From: a virus
Strand: one strand, 5' to 3'
Length of the DNA stretch: 64,000 nt
IMG/VR virus record: IMGVR_UViG_3300028920_002946
Span: 118,678 to 182,677 of that record
Made by a program: the position numbers and the translations under genes. How positions within the stretch are numbered: position 1 is the stretch's first letter; each line of letters begins with the position of its first letter. Under the pieces are notes generated by a model. That model saw only the letters and a program-made list of their open reading frames with translations, did not search any database and was not told where the DNA came from. Positions 14,258 to 23,198 of the stretch are shown in pieces.

Positions 14258-17200
14258 ATGACCATACGATACGGCAGCGTGTGCAGCGGGATAGAGGCGG
14301 CGACGGTCGCGTGGCACCCCCTGGGGTGGGAGCCGGCCTGGTTCAGCGAAATCGAGGCGTTCCCGAAGGAGGTGCTGAGGCACCATTACCCGCACGTCCC
14401 CGACTTGGGGGACATGACCAGGATAGCCACGGCGATCCGTGGCGGGACGGTCGAGGCCCCGGATGTGCTGGTGGGCGGGACGCCGTGCTTCACCGAGGAC
14501 ACGGTAGTGTTGACCAAGCGCGGGTTGCTGCCAATTAACGAGGTGGTGCCCGGAGATTGGGCGTGGACACACCAAAACAGGTGGAGAAGGGTTGTCGCCT
14601 CCATGTCGAGGCTGGCGGACACCATCGTCCTCAAGGGACAGGGCCACCACGGCCTTGAGACGACCATGGAACACCCCTTCCTTGCCAGGGAGAAGAAATC
14701 GAGGACGACCCGAAAAAACGGCAAACCCATTCGAAAGACATGGGTAGAACCCCCTGAGTGGGTTGATGCCTATGCCATGAGCGGATCGTTTTGGGCCACG
14801 CCGAGTCACATCAACAAGATCCAAATGCCGAAGTTCAAACTCCGCAGTAGCGAAGGCCGCAATCTGCCAAACGGATTCGACGAGGACTTCTTCTGGTTTT
14901 TGGGGGCCTGGGTAGGCGATGGCTGGCTACGCACAGATCAAAGGTCTAACAGGCCAAAAGGCCAGATAAACGGGCACGTGCTTCTTTGTGGAAACAAAAA
15001 AGACCGTGAATTCCTGGAGGGCAAGATAGCCAAGACGGGCCTGTCGGCATCCGTTGCAAATGAACGAACAACTGTGCGCTTCCAGATATCGTCAAAGCCC
15101 CTCTGCCGATGGATCGAGAGGCACTTTGGCAGATATGCCGACGGTAAGAAAATACCAGCATGGATGTTCGGGGCTCCCGAAAAAATCAGAAATGCATTCC
15201 TTGACGGATACATGTTTGCCGACGGCGGCCGCTACACACAGCCAAAAGGCGGTGGAAAGCTGTACAGGTCCGCATCCATCAACAGGCACCTCGTGGTTGG
15301 TCTCAAGATGCTGTACGCCACCCTCGGACGCGCTTCCACTGTTGTGCGCTGCTCCCCGAAAAGGGACCTCAAGATAGAGGGTAGAAAGGTCAAGGAAAGA
15401 CCGTTCTACCAGCTGTCCGTATACGACAAGTCGCGCAGTGCGTTCTTCGCCGACGGGTTTCTGTGGGGAAAGGTGAGAAGAGTCTGTAAAGGCCGCAAAA
15501 AGATAAGAGTCTACAACATTGAGGTGGCGGACGACAATTCGTACGTCGCCGACGGGTACGTTGTACACAACTGTCAGGCGTTTTCGGTCGCGGGCCTTAG
15601 GAGGTCGCTTGACGACGAGCGGGGAAACCTGTCACTGGAGTACGTGAGGATAGCCGATGCAATTGACGACGTTCGATCTGTTCGAGGAGAACAGCCAGTC
15701 ACCACCCTCTGGGAAAACGTCCCGGGGGTCCTCAACACCAAGGACAATGCCTTCGGATGCCTTTTGGGAGCACTTGCCGGCGAAGACGTGCCAATGGAAC
15801 CGCCAGGGGGAAGATGGAAGAACGCTGGTTGTGTGTTTGGACCCAAAAGGTCCATATGTTGGCGAGTACTTGATGCCCAATTTTTCGGTCTCGCCCAGAG
15901 ACGCCGACGTGTGTTTGTTGTCTCAAGTGCTAGAGAGGGGTTCCGTCCACAGGAAATACTATTTGAGTTCGAAGGCGGCCGCGGGGATACTGCGCCGGGC
16001 CGAGAGGAGGGGCAAGGAGCTGCCGGGCCAGCTCAGGGCGGCGCTGGAGCAGGCGGCGCGAACACCTACGACCTGAGGGGCCACGGGGACGGCGACACGA
16101 TCAACGCCCTCGTGGGCGACCACGCCAACCGCCCCACCGACTACACCCCCGTCGTGACGCACGAGCCGGAGCCGCCCCGCGACACCGCGTCGACCCTGAC
16201 GGCCCGCTACCCCGGCGCGAGCCACCAGTGGGCGCCCCACAACGAGGCCGACAACCTCATACCCATGAAGTCGGTGCTCCCGTTCGACACCACGCAGGTG
16301 ACATCCAAGTACAACTACAGCCACCCGAAGGAGGGCGACCCGTGCCACCCGCTCGCTGCGGGCGCGCACCCGCCGGCGGTGGCCATGGGGTCGGAGACCG
16401 GGCAGGTGGCCGTGGACGTCCGCAACGGCACCCTGGGGGACACGTCGCAGACGGTGCAGTCCGGCGGGGCAAGCCCCAGCGAGAACACCATCCCGCACGT
16501 GATATCGCTGCAGGATGTCGGGGCGCGCGACAAGGCCCAGAACGGGCGCGGATGGAACGACGATGGTGTCAGCTACACGGTGGACGCCGCGGCCACGCAG
16601 GGTGTCGCCTTCGGGGCAGATCTGTCGCAGAAGGCCGAGGGGATAGGGTTCAAGGAGGAGCAGGCGCCGTGCGTGGCCCCCGGCACGCACCCCGGGCACG
16701 GGACTCATGCGATTGTACCCATGTCCGGCGAGACCGGGGCCTGCATGGCGTTCAGCTCCAAGGATGACGGACGAGACGCCTCGGAGGAGGTGTCGCCGAC
16801 CCTGAGGGCCGGGGCGCACGACGGGAGCCACGCCAACAGCGGGGCCCCGCCGGCGGTCGTGACTGAGATGGAGCCGCTCGCCTTCAAGGCGGGGCAGGGT
16901 CCGAAGGCGAGGAGCCTGGGTATAGGGGAGAACGTGTCGCCCACGCTCACCAGCGAAGACAGCGGGAACACGCGCACCCCGACCGTGGCGTTCCAGGCGT
17001 GCGGCGCCCGGGCCGACCCCGGCGTCAGCTGCAGCGAGGAGCGCGCCTACACCCTCCCGGCGAACCCGATGAGCGACCGCGGCCAGGCCGTGGCCTTCAA
17101 GTCGAGCCACTACACCAGGGGCAAGGACGGGGCGCCGTCGGAGGTCTGCCCGCCCCCGACGAAGGAGGCGGACAAGGGCGACCAGGACCCGCTCGTGCTC

Positions 17201-17437
17201 GCCGGCGACGAGCCGCCCGCCCGCAGGGTCTACCAGGTGCGCAGGCTCACTGCTCGTGAATGCGAGCGTTTGCAAGGGTTCCCGGACGACTACACCCGGA
17301 TACCGTGGAGGAAAAAGGGGGCGGAGGACTGCCCGGATGGCCCCAGGTACAAAAGCCTTGGTAACAGCATGGCCGTCACGGTCATGGCGTGGATAGGCCG
17401 GAGGATAGACGCTCACCTAAAAGGCGGCACCGCATGA
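14258..17437 (+). CDS. C5-cytosine DNA methyltransferase with intein
   Basis: 1059 codons, start ATG 14258 giving the usual MTIRYGSVCSGIEAAT. Motifs in order: I (SVCSGIEAAT), IV (GGTP-C-QAFS, with the intein between P and the catalytic Cys), VI (LWENVPGV), VIII (LAQRRRRVFVV), IX (RRLTARECERLQGFP), X (YKSLGNSMAV). Between VIII and IX lies ~300 residues of degenerate repeats built on SPTLxA/YTLPA/STLTA, as in some phage methylases with multiple target recognition. The mature protein after splicing would be ~697 aa. It may protect phage DNA from host restriction. Confidence 0.88.
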   Translation: MTIRYGSVCSGIEAATVAWHPLGWEPAWFSEIEAFPKEVLRHHYPHVPDLGDMTRIATAIRGGTVEAPDVLVGGTPCFTEDTVVLTKRGLLPINEVVPGDWAWTHQNRWRRVVASMSRLADTIVLKGQGHHGLETTMEHPFLAREKKSRTTRKNGKPIRKTWVEPPEWVDAYAMSGSFWATPSHINKIQMPKFKLRSSEGRNLPNGFDEDFFWFLGAWVGDGWLRTDQRSNRPKGQINGHVLLCGNKKDREFLEGKIAKTGLSASVANERTTVRFQISSKPLCRWIERHFGRYADGKKIPAWMFGAPEKIRNAFLDGYMFADGGRYTQPKGGGKLYRSASINRHLVVGLKMLYATLGRASTVVRCSPKRDLKIEGRKVKERPFYQLSVYDKSRSAFFADGFLWGKVRRVCKGRKKIRVYNIEVADDNSYVADGYVVHNCQAFSVAGLRRSLDDERGNLSLEYVRIADAIDDVRSVRGEQPVTTLWENVPGVLNTKDNAFGCLLGALAGEDVPMEPPGGRWKNAGCVFGPKRSICWRVLDAQFFGLAQRRRRVFVVSSAREGFRPQEILFEFEGGRGDTAPGREEGQGAAGPAQGGAGAGGANTYDLRGHGDGDTINALVGDHANRPTDYTPVVTHEPEPPRDTASTLTARYPGASHQWAPHNEADNLIPMKSVLPFDTTQVTSKYNYSHPKEGDPCHPLAAGAHPPAVAMGSETGQVAVDVRNGTLGDTSQTVQSGGASPSENTIPHVISLQDVGARDKAQNGRGWNDDGVSYTVDAAATQGVAFGADLSQKAEGIGFKEEQAPCVAPGTHPGHGTHAIVPMSGETGACMAFSSKDDGRDASEEVSPTLRAGAHDGSHANSGAPPAVVTEMEPLAFKAGQGPKARSLGIGENVSPTLTSEDSGNTRTPTVAFQACGARADPGVSCSEERAYTLPANPMSDRGQAVAFKSSHYTRGKDGAPSEVCPPPTKEADKGDQDPLVLAGDEPPARRVYQVRRLTARECERLQGFPDDYTRIPWRKKGAEDCPDGPRYKSLGNSMAVTVMAWIGRRIDAHLKGGTA
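14486..15571 (+). mobile_element. Intein with LAGLIDADG endonuclease (362 aa)
   Basis: Begins with Cys at 14486 (CFTEDTVVLTKRG, block A) and ends VVHN before Cys 15572 (block G). Block B is TMEHPF. Two LAGLIDADG-like motifs, FLGAWVGDGWL and AFLDGYMFADGG, mark a homing endonuclease. GC is lower than in the flanking extein. Insertion exactly at the catalytic PC site means the methylase is inactive until splicing. Confidence 0.9.
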
Positions 17438-17604
17438 GCAATTATGCCTTAGAGAGCGTCTTGGCGAGGGAGTACACCAAGAAAACAGGCCGGGAGGCTT
17501 ACGAATTGGTGCAGGATTGGCGACAGAGGCAACTGTGGTACCCCTCCATGCGATACGTGGTATGGCTCGAGAGCAAACTCCGCAAGGCAGGGAAGGCAAA
17601 ATGA
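17434..17604 (+). CDS. Small protein, 56 aa
   Basis: ATG 17434 overlaps the methylase stop (ATGA), and its own stop overlaps the next start. Helical, rich in Arg, Tyr and Trp. The coupling is the main support; function unknown. Confidence 0.6.
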   Translation: MSNYALESVLAREYTKKTGREAYELVQDWRQRQLWYPSMRYVVWLESKLRKAGKAK

Positions 17605-18155
17605 GGATACCCGGGCCCGTCCATTCCATGTACAAGAACGAGCGCGACTACGAGTCGGCCGTGGAGGCCTTGGACAGGTTCATGGGCGAGAGGGCCGAGG
17701 TGCCGTCCGAGGACGCCGCGGACCACCTCAAGGGGGTCGTCGGCTACGCGTGCCGCAGCCACCTCGTCGAGATAGCCATGAGGGACAGGCGCTTCATGAT
17801 GAACGGCGACGAGACCGTCAAGAGGCGCATCATCAAGGATGTGCGGCCGCCCGAGACCCTGTGGTTCGGCACGGTCCTTGGCATGGTGGACTCGTTCGTG
17901 AGGAACGGGGCGTCCAGCAAGACCAAGGGGTACATAAAGGTCCACGGGACCCCGGGGGCGGCCCTCATCCACGCCAGGCGGTACAAGATGCGCGGGCGCA
18001 TGGCGGCCGTCAAGGTGGACGCCGAGGCCATGGTGGCGGACGGCAAGAGGTTCACCATGTACGAGGACGGTGTCTACTGCGTGAGGAGCATAGAACCGGG
18101 GTACTTCGTGAGGCTCGACGGAGGACCCGTGATCGAAATGGAGAGCCCGTACTAG
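17601..18155 (+). CDS. Unknown protein, 184 aa
   Basis: ATG 17601 (GGAAGG upstream) overlaps the prior stop. A basic central stretch (RRYKMRGRMAAVKVDAEAM) resembles a conserved phage fold, but I cannot name the family. Lies between the methylase and helicase genes in one operon. Confidence 0.6.
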   Translation: MRIPGPVHSMYKNERDYESAVEALDRFMGERAEVPSEDAADHLKGVVGYACRSHLVEIAMRDRRFMMNGDETVKRRIIKDVRPPETLWFGTVLGMVDSFVRNGASSKTKGYIKVHGTPGAALIHARRYKMRGRMAAVKVDAEAMVADGKRFTMYEDGVYCVRSIEPGYFVRLDGGPVIEMESPY

Positions 18156-18194
18156 GGCGCCGCCGGGGCACTTCCACGGAAAGGGGGACGTTTC

Positions 18195-18443
18195 ATGCTC
18201 AAACTGAAGGCTTTCGTCTTGATTTTCCCGCTTATCGGGTTCGTGGTGGCTTCCACGCAATGGGCGTTCATGGACGCGGCCTGCATGTCCGCGCTGACGG
18301 CGATATGGCGCGGGATCTGCGTGGGGGTCGTGTGCGTCGTCGGCGCGGCTCTGCTCCTGGTCCTCTACGGGATGTTCAGGAAGGGGTTGGACTTGGCCGA
18401 GGAGGCCAAGAGGAGAAAGAGGGAGAAGCGGCGGAAACGTTGA
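18195..18443 (+). CDS. Small membrane protein, two helices
   Basis: 82 aa. Hydrophobic segments at about residues 5-22 and 37-58, followed by a strongly basic cytoplasmic-type tail (KRRKREKRRKR). AAAGGGGG precedes ATG 18195. Inner-membrane location is likely; possibly a holin-like or host-takeover protein, but nothing specific supports either. Confidence 0.6.
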   Translation: MLKLKAFVLIFPLIGFVVASTQWAFMDAACMSALTAIWRGICVGVVCVVGAALLLVLYGMFRKGLDLAEEAKRRKREKRRKR

Positions 18444-18500
18444 CACGTGGGCACGGTGCGCAAGTTCCGTGACAAAGGGCAATAAAGGGGCAATAGGGGT

Positions 18501-20786
18501 TTGGACACGATAAAAGGCGTGGTGCAGAGGATAGTGTACGAGGCGGGCTCCAGCGACTTCAAGGTCTTCAGGCTGCGCCGCAAGGACAGATCGATCATAT
18601 CGGTGACGGGCGACTTCCCGAGCCTGATACAGGGCGCCGCCATCGAGGTGCACGGCAACTTCAAGACCCACCCGAAGTACGGCGTGGGGTTCAAGGCCGA
18701 CGCCCACACGCACACGCACGACGGGTCGGCGAGGGGGATGTGCCTGTACCTGATGTCGATCGCCAAATTCGTGGGTCCGGACAAGTCCGCGAGGCTCGCG
18801 GAGCACTTCGGGGAGGGCCTCGAGAAGGTCATCGAGAGCGAGCCGGACAGGCTCACGGAGGTCGAAGGCATCGGCCCGGGCGTGGCGTCGAGCATCGTCG
18901 AGGCTTGGGCCATGAACAAGACGCTCAAGGATGTCAAGATATTCCTGCACGGCCTCGGGCTGACCGACAGGCGCATCCGCAGGATACTGACGTCGTACGG
19001 GCCCGACAGCGAGAGTATTTTGAAGGAGGACCCCTGGAGCCTGACCGTGCACGGGTTCGGGTTCGGGACGTGCGACCACATCGCGCAGAGGCTCGGCAAG
19101 GACAGGGGCGATCCGCTGCGCTGGCGCGGGTTCACGGTTCACGCGCTCGCGAAGTGCTCCGGGGCGGGCCACCTGTTCCTGACCCGCGACAACCTCATCG
19201 CCGCCTACAACCAATACAGCACCGCGTCGCAGTGGCCGTTCATGGACGGGGAGATACTGTGGGGGCACATCGAGCCGCACATCGGGTCCGCCGTGTCCCT
19301 CGGCATGGTGGTCGTCGACGGCCCGCGGCTGTACGGCACCCCCTCGTTTTTCCACGAGAGCGAGTCGGCCCGCCTCGTCCACAAGATGCTCTCCACGGAC
19401 GGGAAGCTGGACCTGGGCAGGGTAAACCCCGACAAGTTCATCGGGAAATACGAGGAGCTGGAGGGCATCACCCTCTCGGACGCGCAGCGGGACGCCGTCC
19501 GCTCCTTCCTGACCGACAAGATGCTCATCATCACGGGCGGCCCGGGGACGGGCAAGACGACCATAGTCCGCGCCCTTGTGTCCATCCTGAGCATGCTCAA
19601 CGCCTCCTTCGAGCTGCTGACGCCGACGGGCATCTCCGCGAAGAAGCTCGGCACGACGGCGGGGTGCCCGGCCTACACGATACACCGGCGGCTCGGCTAC
19701 AAGGGGGATCGGTGGGACTTCAACGCCCTCGTCAAGTACCCGACGCAGGCCGTCATAGTCGACGAGACGTCCATGGTGGACCAGGAGGTGCTGTACAGGC
19801 TGCTGTCGGCGCTCCTGCCGTCCACGAAGATCGTGTTCGTCGGCGACAACGACCAGCTCCCGTCCGTCGGCCCGGGGTCGGTGCTGCGGGAGCTGATCGA
19901 GTCGGGGTGCGTCAAGACGATATTCCTGGACAAGATATTCAGGCAGGAGCGCCAGTCGGACATCATCAAGGCGGCGAAGAGGATACGCGACGGGGACCCC
20001 GACCTGTCCCTGTTCAAGGCCGACAAGGCGGCCGACATATGGCTCGTCCGGGGCAGGGACCACTCGGCGCTGGAGAGGACGGTCGTGTCGCTGGCGACGC
20101 AGATCATGGCGCACAACCGGGCCTCCGCGGACAAGAAGCACTTCCAGATCATAACGCCTCGCAACAGCGGCCCGCTGAGCGTGGACTCCCTGAACGAGGC
20201 CCTGCAGGCGGCCCTGAACCCGCCGTCGCCCGACAAGAAGGAGTTCATGGTGAACCGGGTTCCGATACGCAAGGGCGACCGGGTCATCGTGAAGAAGAAC
20301 AACTACCAGCTGGAGGTGTTCAACGGCGACATCGGCAAGGTGGCGTTCGTGACGCCCGACCACGTGACCGTGGACATAGAGGATTACAACGATGCGACCC
20401 GGCGAGTGGACATACCGATGCGCGAGGCCGACGAAATGCTGCGGATGGCGTATGCCATAACGGTGCACCGGGCGCAGGGCCTGGAGTACCCGCTGGTGAT
20501 CATGCCGTTCGTGCAGGCCCACGGCCGCATGCTCCTGCAGCGCAACCTCCTCTACACGGCCTTGACGCGCGCAAAGCGCAAGGTCATAGTGCTGGGGCAG
20601 GCGAGCGCCTTGGAGAAGGCGATAGCGAACGACAGGATACAGCGCAGGAACACCCTCCTCGCGGAGCGCATCAGGCAGTGGGGGAGGGGCGAGGGGCGCA
20701 CGCTTCGGTCGCTGTTCCCGAACCCGGAGGATTACAGAGCGGCCGAAACCCTGAAAAGGCTGCTTTCGTACGAGGCAAACTCCTGA
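18501..20786 (+). CDS. RecD2-like SF1B DNA helicase
   Basis: 761 aa from TTG 18501. N-terminal OB-like and helix-hairpin-helix region (EGIGPGVASSIVEAW), as in RecD2. Helicase motifs: I GGPGTGKTT (~res 345), II VIVDETSMVD, III FVGDNDQLPSVGPG, IV LDKIFRQ, and C-terminal AYAITVHRAQGLEYP with YTALTRAKR. A 5'-3' DNA helicase, probably in replication or recombination. AAAGGGG lies 10 nt before the TTG; start moderately certain. Confidence 0.85.
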   Translation: MDTIKGVVQRIVYEAGSSDFKVFRLRRKDRSIISVTGDFPSLIQGAAIEVHGNFKTHPKYGVGFKADAHTHTHDGSARGMCLYLMSIAKFVGPDKSARLAEHFGEGLEKVIESEPDRLTEVEGIGPGVASSIVEAWAMNKTLKDVKIFLHGLGLTDRRIRRILTSYGPDSESILKEDPWSLTVHGFGFGTCDHIAQRLGKDRGDPLRWRGFTVHALAKCSGAGHLFLTRDNLIAAYNQYSTASQWPFMDGEILWGHIEPHIGSAVSLGMVVVDGPRLYGTPSFFHESESARLVHKMLSTDGKLDLGRVNPDKFIGKYEELEGITLSDAQRDAVRSFLTDKMLIITGGPGTGKTTIVRALVSILSMLNASFELLTPTGISAKKLGTTAGCPAYTIHRRLGYKGDRWDFNALVKYPTQAVIVDETSMVDQEVLYRLLSALLPSTKIVFVGDNDQLPSVGPGSVLRELIESGCVKTIFLDKIFRQERQSDIIKAAKRIRDGDPDLSLFKADKAADIWLVRGRDHSALERTVVSLATQIMAHNRASADKKHFQIITPRNSGPLSVDSLNEALQAALNPPSPDKKEFMVNRVPIRKGDRVIVKKNNYQLEVFNGDIGKVAFVTPDHVTVDIEDYNDATRRVDIPMREADEMLRMAYAITVHRAQGLEYPLVIMPFVQAHGRMLLQRNLLYTALTRAKRKVIVLGQASALEKAIANDRIQRRNTLLAERIRQWGRGEGRTLRSLFPNPEDYRAAETLKRLLSYEANS

Positions 20787-22306
20787 TGCCCGGCGTGTAC
20801 TACAACGAGATAGATCCCAAGGCCGCCGCATGGTTGAGGCAGCTAATGGAGGACGGTCTGATACCCAGGGGGGTAGTCGATGAACGAAGCATCGCGGAGG
20901 TTGGAGACGATGAACCTCTTCGATACACCCAATGCCACTTCTTCGCAGGCATCGGGGGGTGGGCAAGGAGCCTCCGGCTCGCGGGGTGGCCGGAGGACAG
21001 GCCAATCTGGACAGGGTCGTGCCCCTGCCAGCCGTTCTCGAACGCCGGTAAGCGAAAAGGTGCGGGCGATTCGCGCCACCTCTGGCCAGAGTTCTTCCGC
21101 CTCATCGAGGAGTGTCGACCTCCAACTGTCGTTGGAGAGCAGGTTGCGAGCGCGGATGGGCGCCTCTGGCTCGCCGGAGTACGGGCTGATCTGGAGACAT
21201 TGGGATATGGCGTTGGGGGCGCCGATCTGTGCGCTGCGGGGGTCGGTGCCCCGCACATCAGGCAACGGCTCTGGTGGGTCGCAGACTCCGACGGCGGGGG
21301 CCCAGCGCAAGAGCAGGCGGGCGATAATGAAGTCGGTGGACAACGGCCGGAGGTCGGGCGGCGGTCAGTCAAGCTCGCCGGGCCTGGGGCAGGGGGCGGA
21401 GCCGACCAGGGGGAAGTCGGGGCTGCAGGACGCGGCGGGGTGGCCCACGCCACAGACGTACGACGTGGGCGAGGCCCGCAAGGACAGAATGCCAGGGCAG
21501 ATGCCGACCCACTCGTATCGTTGGAATCTGAAGGATGCGGCGCAGATAGTGGACAACAGGGCCGGGTGGCGGTCCCCAAATCTCGGGAGCGGGATAACGC
21601 TGGACAGGCTGGTGACGAAGGACGGGGAGCCGTGGACTCCGGGTCAGAGGGCCTACGACAAGGACACGGGAAGGCTGTGCGAGGTGGGCCTGGACCAGGA
21701 GGTGCAGCTGGCGGGGTGGCTCAGCCCGCAGGCGGACGACTCGAGAGGGGTCGGCGGGGCCGGGAGCAGGGAGAACCACCAGTCGATGCTCCACCACCAG
21801 GTGCAAAAGGCGGAGGGCGCGGCGGGGTGGCCGACGGCCCGGGCGACGGATTCGATAGTCCGGCACAGCCAGCGGTGGATGAGGAAGCGGATCGAGGAGC
21901 ACAGGGACGTGGATTTGACGACGATGGCGAACACGGCGGGGTATCCGACGCCGAGGACGGTGACGGGCGGCCCCGAGAGCGGAGAGAGGAAAAAGGAGCT
22001 GGGGAGGACGAAGAGCGGCGGGGGCGACCTGCAGTCGGCGGCGCTCCTGTTTGGAACGGGCCAACCGAGTGGCACATCTGCTCAGACGGGAAGGCCAGGA
22101 GGATTCCGGCTCAATCCGTTCTTCGCGGGGTGGATGATGGGATACCCGAGGGAATGGACCTTTTCGGGGCTGAGGGCTGTTACCCGCTCGCCCGGAAAAT
22201 CGAAGGGCGGTCGCCAATCCTCAAAGGGTACGGCAACGCGATAGTGCCGCAGGTCGGCGCGGAGTTTGTCATGGCCTATTTGGAAACGACCGAAAGCGCG
22301 AGGTAG
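20786..22306 (+). CDS. C5-cytosine DNA methyltransferase, tandem copy 1
   Basis: 506 aa; ATG 20786 overlaps the helicase stop (TGATG). N-terminal YYNEIDPKAAAWLR segment, motif I CHFFAGIGGW, motif IV GSCPCQPFS, VI VVGEQVAS, VIII APHIRQRLWWVADS, and motif X KGYGNAIVPQVGAEF at the C-terminus. The ~220 residues between VIII and X are Gly/Ala/Asp/Arg low complexity in this frame because the same DNA also encodes the overlapping protein 20880-22244. A homologous, shorter copy follows directly. Confidence 0.82.
   Translation: MPGVYYNEIDPKAAAWLRQLMEDGLIPRGVVDERSIAEVGDDEPLRYTQCHFFAGIGGWARSLRLAGWPEDRPIWTGSCPCQPFSNAGKRKGAGDSRHLWPEFFRLIEECRPPTVVGEQVASADGRLWLAGVRADLETLGYGVGGADLCAAGVGAPHIRQRLWWVADSDGGGPAQEQAGDNEVGGQRPEVGRRSVKLAGPGAGGGADQGEVGAAGRGGVAHATDVRRGRGPQGQNARADADPLVSLESEGCGADSGQQGRVAVPKSRERDNAGQAGDEGRGAVDSGSEGLRQGHGKAVRGGPGPGGAAGGVAQPAGGRLERGRRGREQGEPPVDAPPPGAKGGGRGGVADGPGDGFDSPAQPAVDEEADRGAQGRGFDDDGEHGGVSDAEDGDGRPRERREEKGAGEDEERRGRPAVGGAPVWNGPTEWHICSDGKARRIPAQSVLRGVDDGIPEGMDLFGAEGCYPLARKIEGRSPILKGYGNAIVPQVGAEFVMAYLETTESAR
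20880..22244 (+). CDS. Overlapping phage protein in alternate frame of methylase copy 1
   Basis: 454 aa wholly inside the methylase gene in another frame. ATG 20880 has a strong ribosome site (AGGGGGG, 6-7 nt upstream). From memory, this frame resembles a widespread phage protein type: SLESRLRARM, GSPEYGLIWRHWDM, repeated GWPTP-like motifs and a C-terminal LNPFFAGWMMGYPREW. The matching frame, with the same motifs, exists in copy 2 (22402-23178). Both frames therefore look selected. Its function is not known to me. Confidence 0.65.
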   Translation: MNEASRRLETMNLFDTPNATSSQASGGGQGASGSRGGRRTGQSGQGRAPASRSRTPVSEKVRAIRATSGQSSSASSRSVDLQLSLESRLRARMGASGSPEYGLIWRHWDMALGAPICALRGSVPRTSGNGSGGSQTPTAGAQRKSRRAIMKSVDNGRRSGGGQSSSPGLGQGAEPTRGKSGLQDAAGWPTPQTYDVGEARKDRMPGQMPTHSYRWNLKDAAQIVDNRAGWRSPNLGSGITLDRLVTKDGEPWTPGQRAYDKDTGRLCEVGLDQEVQLAGWLSPQADDSRGVGGAGSRENHQSMLHHQVQKAEGAAGWPTARATDSIVRHSQRWMRKRIEEHRDVDLTTMANTAGYPTPRTVTGGPESGERKKELGRTKSGGGDLQSAALLFGTGQPSGTSAQTGRPGGFRLNPFFAGWMMGYPREWTFSGLRAVTRSPGKSKGGRQSSKGTATR

Positions 22307-22307
22307 G

Positions 22308-23198
22308 ATGGGCGGGGCGTATTACAACGAGATAGATCCCAAGGCCGCGGCATGGCTCAGGGAACTCATAAAGGAAGGGCTGATACCCGATGGAGAAGTC
22401 GATGAACGGAGCGTCGCCGAAGTTGGAGACGATGAACCTCTTCGATACACCCAATGCCACTTCTTCGCAGGCATCGGGGGGTGGGCAAGGAGCCTCCGGC
22501 TCGCAGGCTGGCCCGACGACCGACCGGTCTGGACGGGATCCTGCCCCTGCCAGCCATTCTCCTGTGCGGGGCGCGGACTCGGAACTGACGACCCCCGCCA
22601 TCTTTGGCCCCAGTTCAGAAGGCTCGTCGCCGAGTGCCGCCCTCCAGTCGTCTTTGGAGAGCAGGTTGCGAGCAAGGCTGGGCGCCTATGGCTCTCCGGA
22701 ATACAGGCTGACCTGGAAGCATTGGGATATGCCGTCGGGGCTGCCGATCTGTGCGCTGCGGGCATCGGCGCGCCGCATATCAGGCAAAGGCTCTGGTGGG
22801 TGGCCGACTCCAATGCAGATGGATCATTGGATGACGAACAATCCGAGGAAGGACGGGAGACAGAACCAACTTCCAAACATAGCGGCGCAGGCGGGATGGC
22901 CCAGCCCGATGGCAAACGAGAAGCGCAACCGCACGGTGAACCGGACGAACCCGGGGGCGGCGTGGGAGCCGAAGACAAGCCTGACGGACCTCGCATACAT
23001 GGATTCTGGGCGGACGCAGCCTACATCCCCTGTGCAGACGGAAAAGCGAGGCGCATTGAACCCGGAATTAGCCCGTTGGCTTATGGGGTATCCGGCAGAG
23101 TGGGGCTCCTGCGGGGCTACGGCAATGCGATCGTTCCAGAAGTCGCGGCGGAGTTCGTCCGGGCGTACACGGAGGTGAAGAATGAAAGTGCTGGTTGA
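22308..23198 (+). CDS. C5-cytosine DNA methyltransferase, tandem copy 2
   Basis: 296 aa from ATG 22308, two bases after the stop of copy 1. Nearly the same N-terminal half (CHFFAGIGGW, GSCPCQPFS, FGEQVAS, APHIRQRLWWVADS), a much shorter variable region, then RVGLLRGYGNAIVPEVAAEF. Lacks most of the ~200-residue middle of copy 1. Likely a diverged duplication with different target specificity. Confidence 0.82.
   Translation: MGGAYYNEIDPKAAAWLRELIKEGLIPDGEVDERSVAEVGDDEPLRYTQCHFFAGIGGWARSLRLAGWPDDRPVWTGSCPCQPFSCAGRGLGTDDPRHLWPQFRRLVAECRPPVVFGEQVASKAGRLWLSGIQADLEALGYAVGAADLCAAGIGAPHIRQRLWWVADSNADGSLDDEQSEEGRETEPTSKHSGAGGMAQPDGKREAQPHGEPDEPGGGVGAEDKPDGPRIHGFWADAAYIPCADGKARRIEPGISPLAYGVSGRVGLLRGYGNAIVPEVAAEFVRAYTEVKNESAG
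22402..23178 (+). CDS. Overlapping phage protein in alternate frame of methylase copy 2
   Basis: 258 aa, wholly inside copy 2. ATG 22402 has GGAG 6 nt upstream. It keeps SSLESRLRARL, GSPEYRLTWKHWDM, GGWPTP and a C-terminal LNPELARWLMGYPAEWG, parallel to 20880-22244. Preservation of start site, ribosome site and motifs in both copies supports real translation. Confidence 0.65.
   Translation: MNGASPKLETMNLFDTPNATSSQASGGGQGASGSQAGPTTDRSGRDPAPASHSPVRGADSELTTPAIFGPSSEGSSPSAALQSSLESRLRARLGAYGSPEYRLTWKHWDMPSGLPICALRASARRISGKGSGGWPTPMQMDHWMTNNPRKDGRQNQLPNIAAQAGWPSPMANEKRNRTVNRTNPGAAWEPKTSLTDLAYMDSGRTQPTSPVQTEKRGALNPELARWLMGYPAEWGSCGATAMRSFQKSRRSSSGRTRR

Noticed and set aside
18740-20785. Open frame upstream of methylase copy 1 in the same frame
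   Set aside because: It is a shadow of the RecD2-like gene; the methylase start at 20786 (TGATG) explains the real gene.
17499-21005. Very long open frame on the minus strand (1168 codons)
   Set aside because: It is the mirror of the helicase and methylase genes in GC-rich DNA; composition is Arg/Pro/Ala-heavy, has no motifs and no ribosome site.
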